This document shows, in pieces, positions 59,777 to 64,000 of a stretch of 64,000 bases of DNA. Under the pieces are notes generated by a model that was not told the DNA's origin, did not search any database, and saw nothing but the letters and a program-made list of their open reading frames with translations. Each line of letters starts with the position of its first letter. The first letter of the stretch is position 1. This stretch comes from Hyphomicrobiales bacterium (lineage in GTDB: Bacteria; Pseudomonadota; Alphaproteobacteria; Rhizobiales; Rhizobiaceae), in NCBI GenBank assembly GCA_002401155.1, contig NVSG01000003.1:69566-133565 (forward strand), written 5' to 3'. Both the position numbers and the translations under genes were made by a program.

Positions 59777-61240
59777 TCATTGCTTTTTGTTTGGCTCCGG
59801 GTCTTCGGGGTCGTCGATAAGTTCGTCTTCGCCCGGTATTTCTTTCAGCAACGCTTCCAGTTCATCGTCGGCGTTGAATTTATCGCTCAAGGTCTTGCGG
59901 CGTTTCATTTCAGACCACAATGTTGCTTGGGAAAGATCGCCTGTTTCTCGCATAGCCAACAGGTTATCAACGCCATCGTCGCCGTTCATCAGGATTTCAA
60001 AGTCCTTATAAAGTTCAACCTTTGGCTTGATTTCTTCCTTGAGCCACTTGGCGGTGAATAGCAGCGTGTTCGTTAGCGCCTCTTCCAGCAGTATCGTTGC
60101 TGCCATGATGGCACTGTTGCCCTTTTGAGCAGCAAACGCCGTGGTGACCACTGTGAGGTTGCCTGACTGTGCCGTTAGCGGCTGTCTGCCCAACTCGCGC
60201 AGTTGCATGATGGTTTCTTTGATATCGTCGGCTAAGAACTTCAATGATTGGGCTGCAGGTTCAATGAACTTCCATTCGCCGTGATTGCCATCCGTATGGG
60301 GTGGGGCATAAAGCACAGCCTTTGGACCAACTGGAGCCGGAACCGGATTACCATCGTCACCAATCTGTGGAGCTATCCCATTACCCGCGAGCATCGGAAA
60401 CGCCGTGTTTTCCTTCGCGTATTTCAGACCACTTTCTTGCTGGTATAGCTCAATCTGCAAATCAATCGCGCTATTCAGCATCGGCTTGAACTGCCACGTT
60501 GAACCTTTTCTCCGACCAGTGATAAACGGGACCAAGGCTATCTCATCTATGGAGAGAACACCTTCGCCGACATTATTCCACTGTTCTTTGGTTTTTTCCC
60601 AGACAATCCAAATTGGTTTGGACCACGACCCATCTTCGTTTTGTATCCGGTTGAATTCCCGAATGCGCTCAACGGTCTTTTCCTCATAGCCATCATGTTC
60701 AGTTTTATTTTCACGGAACCGGCAGTGAGTGAATTCTTCTTTCCCGTTGATCCTGGCAGACCGCACATCGATCATATCCGCCGCTTTAATCGACACCCAA
60801 TAAGGCCGAACCCCAGCGGCTTTTTCATCGGCTACGGTTTTTAGTTCGTTATCTGTCTTGGTAAAATCCACCAGCACCCAATGAACCGCATCAGCAAGCG
60901 CATTGAATAGCATCTCACCGGCGTAAACATGGATATGGCTTCCCTCACCATCAACATCGTCAAGAATGGCGAATGTCTTTGAATTATCAATATCCTCAAC
61001 CGCCACCTTTTTGGCAAACGGCTTGGCTGTCAGGTTTTCAAGAATGTCATCAACGATATTGGTGAACTTGGCGTTCTCGCGCCTAGCATCGTAATCCGCC
61101 GTGGTTTCGTTCTCAAACTTTGGCAAATACTTTTCAGTCGCACGCATAGCGTCAACACCGCCGAGAATTGTCTCGATCTTGTCCCAGTACGGCGTCATAG
61201 CCACATGGTCAGCGCTCGGCGTTGATACATCTGCAGTCAT
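59777..61240 (-). CDS. phage portal protein (DUF4055 family)
   Basis: 487 residues. GGVDAMRATEKYLPKFENET is the DUF4055 N-terminus; the body has DLQIELYQQESGLKYAKENTAFPMLAG and REL/G-R-Q-P-LTAQSGNLTV, and an acidic end (DELIDDPEDPEPNKKQ). It forms the dodecameric portal at one head vertex. Starts right at the terminase stop. Confidence 0.93.
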   Translation of the reverse strand: MTADVSTPSADHVAMTPYWDKIETILGGVDAMRATEKYLPKFENETTADYDARRENAKFTNIVDDILENLTAKPFAKKVAVEDIDNSKTFAILDDVDGEGSHIHVYAGEMLFNALADAVHWVLVDFTKTDNELKTVADEKAAGVRPYWVSIKAADMIDVRSARINGKEEFTHCRFRENKTEHDGYEEKTVERIREFNRIQNEDGSWSKPIWIVWEKTKEQWNNVGEGVLSIDEIALVPFITGRRKGSTWQFKPMLNSAIDLQIELYQQESGLKYAKENTAFPMLAGNGIAPQIGDDGNPVPAPVGPKAVLYAPPHTDGNHGEWKFIEPAAQSLKFLADDIKETIMQLRELGRQPLTAQSGNLTVVTTAFAAQKGNSAIMAATILLEEALTNTLLFTAKWLKEEIKPKVELYKDFEILMNGDDGVDNLLAMRETGDLSQATLWSEMKRRKTLSDKFNADDELEALLKEIPGEDELIDDPEDPEPNKKQ

Positions 61241-62665
61241 TTATCTATTTCCATATGTGCCGAATAGGGCAGGCAACGGCACATCACCTCGCGGTGCAAA
61301 GGCCATAATGAACGCATCAGCAATGTTCGGAGATGCAATTTCTCGCTTAGCAAGATCTTTCTTGCTCTCAACTTTTGACTTGCCCCGATTGTCGTAATCT
61401 TTGCGAGGCGTGGAAAGCTCATCAATCAGCGCATCCAAATGATCGCAATCACTGGAAATGCTGATTAAGTCGTCTTCATCGAATTTCTGGCCCTTGGTCA
61501 CCGCGTTAAACGTGTTGCGGAAGCGTCTCGATATCTCCCACCAAGATTGAGCCTTTAAATTTGCGTAGTGATCGCCGTTCTTTGCCGATTTCTCATCGTT
61601 CGGGTCCATCGGTTTGTTTTTATTCAGCACCTCACCACCAGCATTAAACCGGAAGTATGGAATTTGAACACTGGCCTTGGCGTTCAATTCCTTGAAGTGC
61701 GAGCCAGCAAAGGCCCCTACACCAATACTGTCGTAGTCAATTTCCGCCCGAAGCCTCAAAGCCAGCGCGTGGACGCGACCGGCAGACTTGAGCAACTCAT
61801 CCTCTTTGGCTTTCCACTGATCAATGCCCGTGGCAAGAATGCCGTAGCTTGCCACTGTGGCGCATTTATCAGCCCCATCGTCCGCTAGATCAAAACCAAC
61901 CCGTTTGCGCCCTGACGGCTCTATTCCCAACTTCTTATGAGCGTCTATCGCGGCGGTTACCCATGAACGCTTGATGATTACAGCGTCGTCGTCCTGATCT
62001 GGCTCACCAAGATAAATATGGCTGTATTCGTCTTCGTCTTCGGCCTTCTTGGCGGCAATAACATCAAGGATTGTCTGAGAAAGAAAAGGGTTTTCGTCGT
62101 AGTTGATTTTCCGTTTGATTGTCTTGGGCGGCGTGTTTGTAACAAACCGCTTGTAAACGAAATCAGTCACAAGTCGGGGATTAAACACTATCCAGAACTG
62201 CGAAGCCTCACCTCGTAAGGTTGGCTCCAATATGTCCCACTGCTCTTTCGTGAGGTTGTGAGCCTCTTCAATCCAGCAAACGTCTATTGCCTCAAGCGAC
62301 TTGATCTCATCGATATGCCGCCAAAGGCCGTAGAATAGAAACTCCGAACCTGTCCCGATGTGCTTTATCGAGTTCTCAGTTATCTTGAACTGATCTCGCA
62401 ATCCAAACCTATCGATCTGGATTTTGAGTAGCGTATAGACCGATTCAGCAATCTTGTTCTGGAACTGCCTTACACAAAGAAACCTGATCTTGTAATTGAT
62501 CGACAGAAATATCGCGAACCCTGCAGCATCCCACGACTTCGAACTTGACCGGCCACCATACAGCACCCTGTTACGGGCTGGCTCAATCCAAAATGATTTA
62601 AGAGCTGGATTTAGGGTCGGCGTAGAAGTCGGCAAGGGTTTTAACAACGGCAATTGGTCCACCAT
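61241..62665 (-). CDS. terL: terminase large subunit (PBSX/Terminase_3 family)
   Basis: 474 residues. ATPase: Walker A GGRSSSKS near residue 38, Walker B with VCWIEEAH; nuclease domain with FDLADDGADK and a late acidic HLDALIDELS. It packages DNA into the head. It overlaps the small subunit gene by 68 bp on the same strand. Confidence 0.95.
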   Translation of the reverse strand: MVDQLPLLKPLPTSTPTLNPALKSFWIEPARNRVLYGGRSSSKSWDAAGFAIFLSINYKIRFLCVRQFQNKIAESVYTLLKIQIDRFGLRDQFKITENSIKHIGTGSEFLFYGLWRHIDEIKSLEAIDVCWIEEAHNLTKEQWDILEPTLRGEASQFWIVFNPRLVTDFVYKRFVTNTPPKTIKRKINYDENPFLSQTILDVIAAKKAEDEDEYSHIYLGEPDQDDDAVIIKRSWVTAAIDAHKKLGIEPSGRKRVGFDLADDGADKCATVASYGILATGIDQWKAKEDELLKSAGRVHALALRLRAEIDYDSIGVGAFAGSHFKELNAKASVQIPYFRFNAGGEVLNKNKPMDPNDEKSAKNGDHYANLKAQSWWEISRRFRNTFNAVTKGQKFDEDDLISISSDCDHLDALIDELSTPRKDYDNRGKSKVESKKDLAKREIASPNIADAFIMAFAPRGDVPLPALFGTYGNR

Positions 62666-63011
62666 CTTTACCTGTCAATTCGCTTTTCGTTGGAGCATGA
62701 CTGCCCTGCATCTTGTTCGCTTCCGCAATCGCTGAGACGCTCACACGAGGGTCGCCGTCACTATTGGCCTGAGCTATATCCCCAAGCATCTTAAGGCGCT
62801 CCACGGCGCTCCATTCGGCTTTATCGGCTATTTCTTGACGTTTAAGTGCGATGGCCTCGGCTATCATAGGTTTTGAAAGGTTTTCACTTCCAATCATTTG
62901 AGCCGTTTTTTCACTGTAACCTGCACGAATTGCGGCTTGGGTAGCGTTCAAATCTTGAAGATATTCGTCAATGAACTTCTGTTGCTTGTTTGTGAGGTTT
63001 GACTTAGCCAT
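62598..63011 (-). CDS. terS: terminase small subunit
   Basis: 137 residues. N-terminal helix-turn-helix LTNKQQKFIDEYLQDLNATQAAIRAGYS and SENLSKPMIAEAIALK match the Terminase_2 family that recognises the packaging site. Overlaps terL and the preceding small gene. Confidence 0.93.
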   Translation of the reverse strand: MAKSNLTNKQQKFIDEYLQDLNATQAAIRAGYSEKTAQMIGSENLSKPMIAEAIALKRQEIADKAEWSAVERLKMLGDIAQANSDGDPRVSVSAIAEANKMQGSHAPTKSELTGKDGGPIAVVKTLADFYADPKSSS

Positions 63012-63219
63012 TCTGGGTTAGCCATCCGATTGCGGGCGAAATCCGGTCCTCAGATATCGCGAATTTAGCTTTATCGACCTCACCTTCAGCAACCGTTGTT
63101 TGGAATGTCACGCCTGTATCTTCATATTGACCGGTCTTTGAGCAAAACATATGCACAGCAACGTGTTGATGTTCGCTTGTTTGTTCTGAAACATTCACCA
63201 GTTTAATTAGGTCGATCAC
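63004..63219 (-). CDS. small phage hypothetical protein
   Basis: 71 residues; MIDLIKLVNVSEQTSEHQHVAV, beta-rich. Overlaps the terminase small subunit gene by 8 bases, so probably the first gene of the late operon. Not recognised. Confidence 0.6.
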   Translation of the reverse strand: MIDLIKLVNVSEQTSEHQHVAVHMFCSKTGQYEDTGVTFQTTVAEGEVDKAKFAISEDRISPAIGWLTQNG

Positions 63220-63703
63220 AATGCTTCTCCGATTAAATTTGTATTGAGTTATCTAGCCGGTGAGAGGGTGCCATTTAGTGTTGAGAAATCAATGAGTTAG
63301 AGTTTTTCGAATTTGGGCTTTTGAGACGTTACAAGACGAGGATATGTAGCCGCCGCCTGCAATGCGGCTTTGATTAGTCTTTTACCTGCTGCGCTCATGT
63401 CCATTAAACTCCATTTGATTGGGCGTAAAAATACCCGCTCTCGAAATTAATCGGGCGGGTGAAATAGGCAAAGGAAATCACCTTATACCGTTGAAATTAT
63501 TCAGTTAATGTGCCAAAATAGGCGAAATGGAAATCAGTCAATTTCGTCCTGATTAGTCGGGCCACATTCAAATTTTCCACCACAAATAAACGCTGCGACA
63601 TGCAACCAACAATGAGCAGGGAATGCTATGAATTCGCGGACTTAGGTAGCAAGCGCACCAACAAACTAATGGATAAATTACGCGCCGTGAACCACAATGC
63701 GTC
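63220..63703. other. region upstream of the late operon
   Basis: 484 bp between the leftward late genes and a plus-strand gene. It contains a 35-codon leftward frame at 63297-63404 with GGAG 5 bases before its ATG, and a 40-codon plus-strand frame at 63600-63722 that overlaps the next gene; both are weak candidates. The late promoter should lie here but no clear match is seen. Confidence 0.5.
63297..63404 (-). CDS. possible 35-residue peptide upstream of the late operon
   Basis: ATG 63404 with GGAG 5 bases upstream; product MDMSAAGKRLIKAALQAAAT onward, short basic helix. Could be real, but length alone allows chance. Confidence 0.35.
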   Translation of the reverse strand: MDMSAAGKRLIKAALQAAATYPRLVTSQKPKFEKL

Positions 63704-64000
63704 ATGGGACAATCAATCGTAGTTCACGGTCTAATTAAGAAACGCGCTGAGATAGCAGGGATTCATAGGGTTGCCGTTAAAGCTGTTGAGTCAATCAAGG
63801 ATGATCTGGTCGCTATCGACCGCGCTTTGCACCTATGTGGCTATCTGGAAGACCCCAAGGTCATAGCACCACGCGGAAAATACAAGCAGATGTTCGGACG
63901 TAATGAATTGAAACTGGCGATATTGGACACGCTTAGAAAAGCACCTGCTGATGATCTGACCGTTGCAGATGCAATTATTGAAGCTAAAGGCTGGCGTCAA
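63704..64000 (+). CDS. phage hypothetical protein, 3' end outside window
   Basis: 99 codons from ATG 63704, open to the window edge. MGQSIVVHGLIKKRAEIAGIH, helical, with RGKYKQMFGRNELKLAILDTLRKA later; similar proteins accompany mobile elements in Rhizobiales. It is read away from the late operon and so probably belongs to the early or regulatory side of the prophage. Confidence 0.65.
   Translation, partial: MGQSIVVHGLIKKRAEIAGIHRVAVKAVESIKDDLVAIDRALHLCGYLEDPKVIAPRGKYKQMFGRNELKLAILDTLRKAPADDLTVADAIIEAKGWRQ

Overview
The window is from an alphaproteobacterium of the order Hyphomicrobiales (Rhizobiales), probably a species of moderate GC; I cannot name the genus. The pointers are the aapJQMP amino-acid transporter, a rhizobial-type asparaginase II, a BTLCP transglutaminase-like cysteine peptidase, PAS_5 and tandem PilZ proteins, DUF3126 and DUF2164 proteins, and an MttB-type methyltransferase.

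Positions 1-31,000 are host chromosome. In order they hold: a cut-off flavin reductase-like gene and a nitroreductase; a secreted protein and a Tat-exported MsrB; a leftward run of an Fe-S scaffold, yidD, asparaginase II and thrS; a folE-hisI pair; patatin, CBS and rhomboid genes; PAS and PilZ signalling proteins; a BTLCP; a gamma-carbonic-anhydrase-like protein; cysE; a hydrolase, a zinc-finger protein and an FAD monooxygenase; the aapJQMP operon; a desaturase coupled to a PhnD-like binding protein; and an MttB-like methyltransferase. Two strong small-RNA candidates lie between genes, and a palindromic intergenic repeat occurs four times, always 3' of plus-strand genes. Around 29.0-30.9 kb are two unassigned membrane-protein genes.

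From about 31.2 kb to the right edge lies a siphovirus-type prophage. A short plus-strand block (31.3-33.8 kb) holds small zinc-binding proteins, a PAPS-reductase/PP-loop protein and a truncated DNA methyltransferase. The late genes run leftward from 63.2 kb: terminase small and large subunits, DUF4055 portal, scaffold, major capsid, connector and head-completion proteins, tail terminator, tail tube, tail assembly chaperone with a T TTT TTT -1 frameshift site, tape measure, distal tail proteins, tail fibre, a secreted FG-GAP protein, and a lysis cassette (GH19 endolysin, holin-like protein, a 32-residue peptide, overlapping Rz/Rz1 spanins). A 3.1-kb regulatory and cargo island (Rha/KilAC antirepressor, Tat-exported protein, XRE repressor, secreted and zinc-ribbon proteins) separates the chaperone from the tape measure gene. 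No integrase and no attachment site could be identified inside the window.

The features most worth follow-up are the AapP ATPase fused to a helix-hairpin-helix domain through a Lys/Ala-rich linker, the two complementary sRNA candidates, a tRNA-Thr-anticodon-like hairpin before thrS, the frameshift, and the densely coupled lysis cassette.
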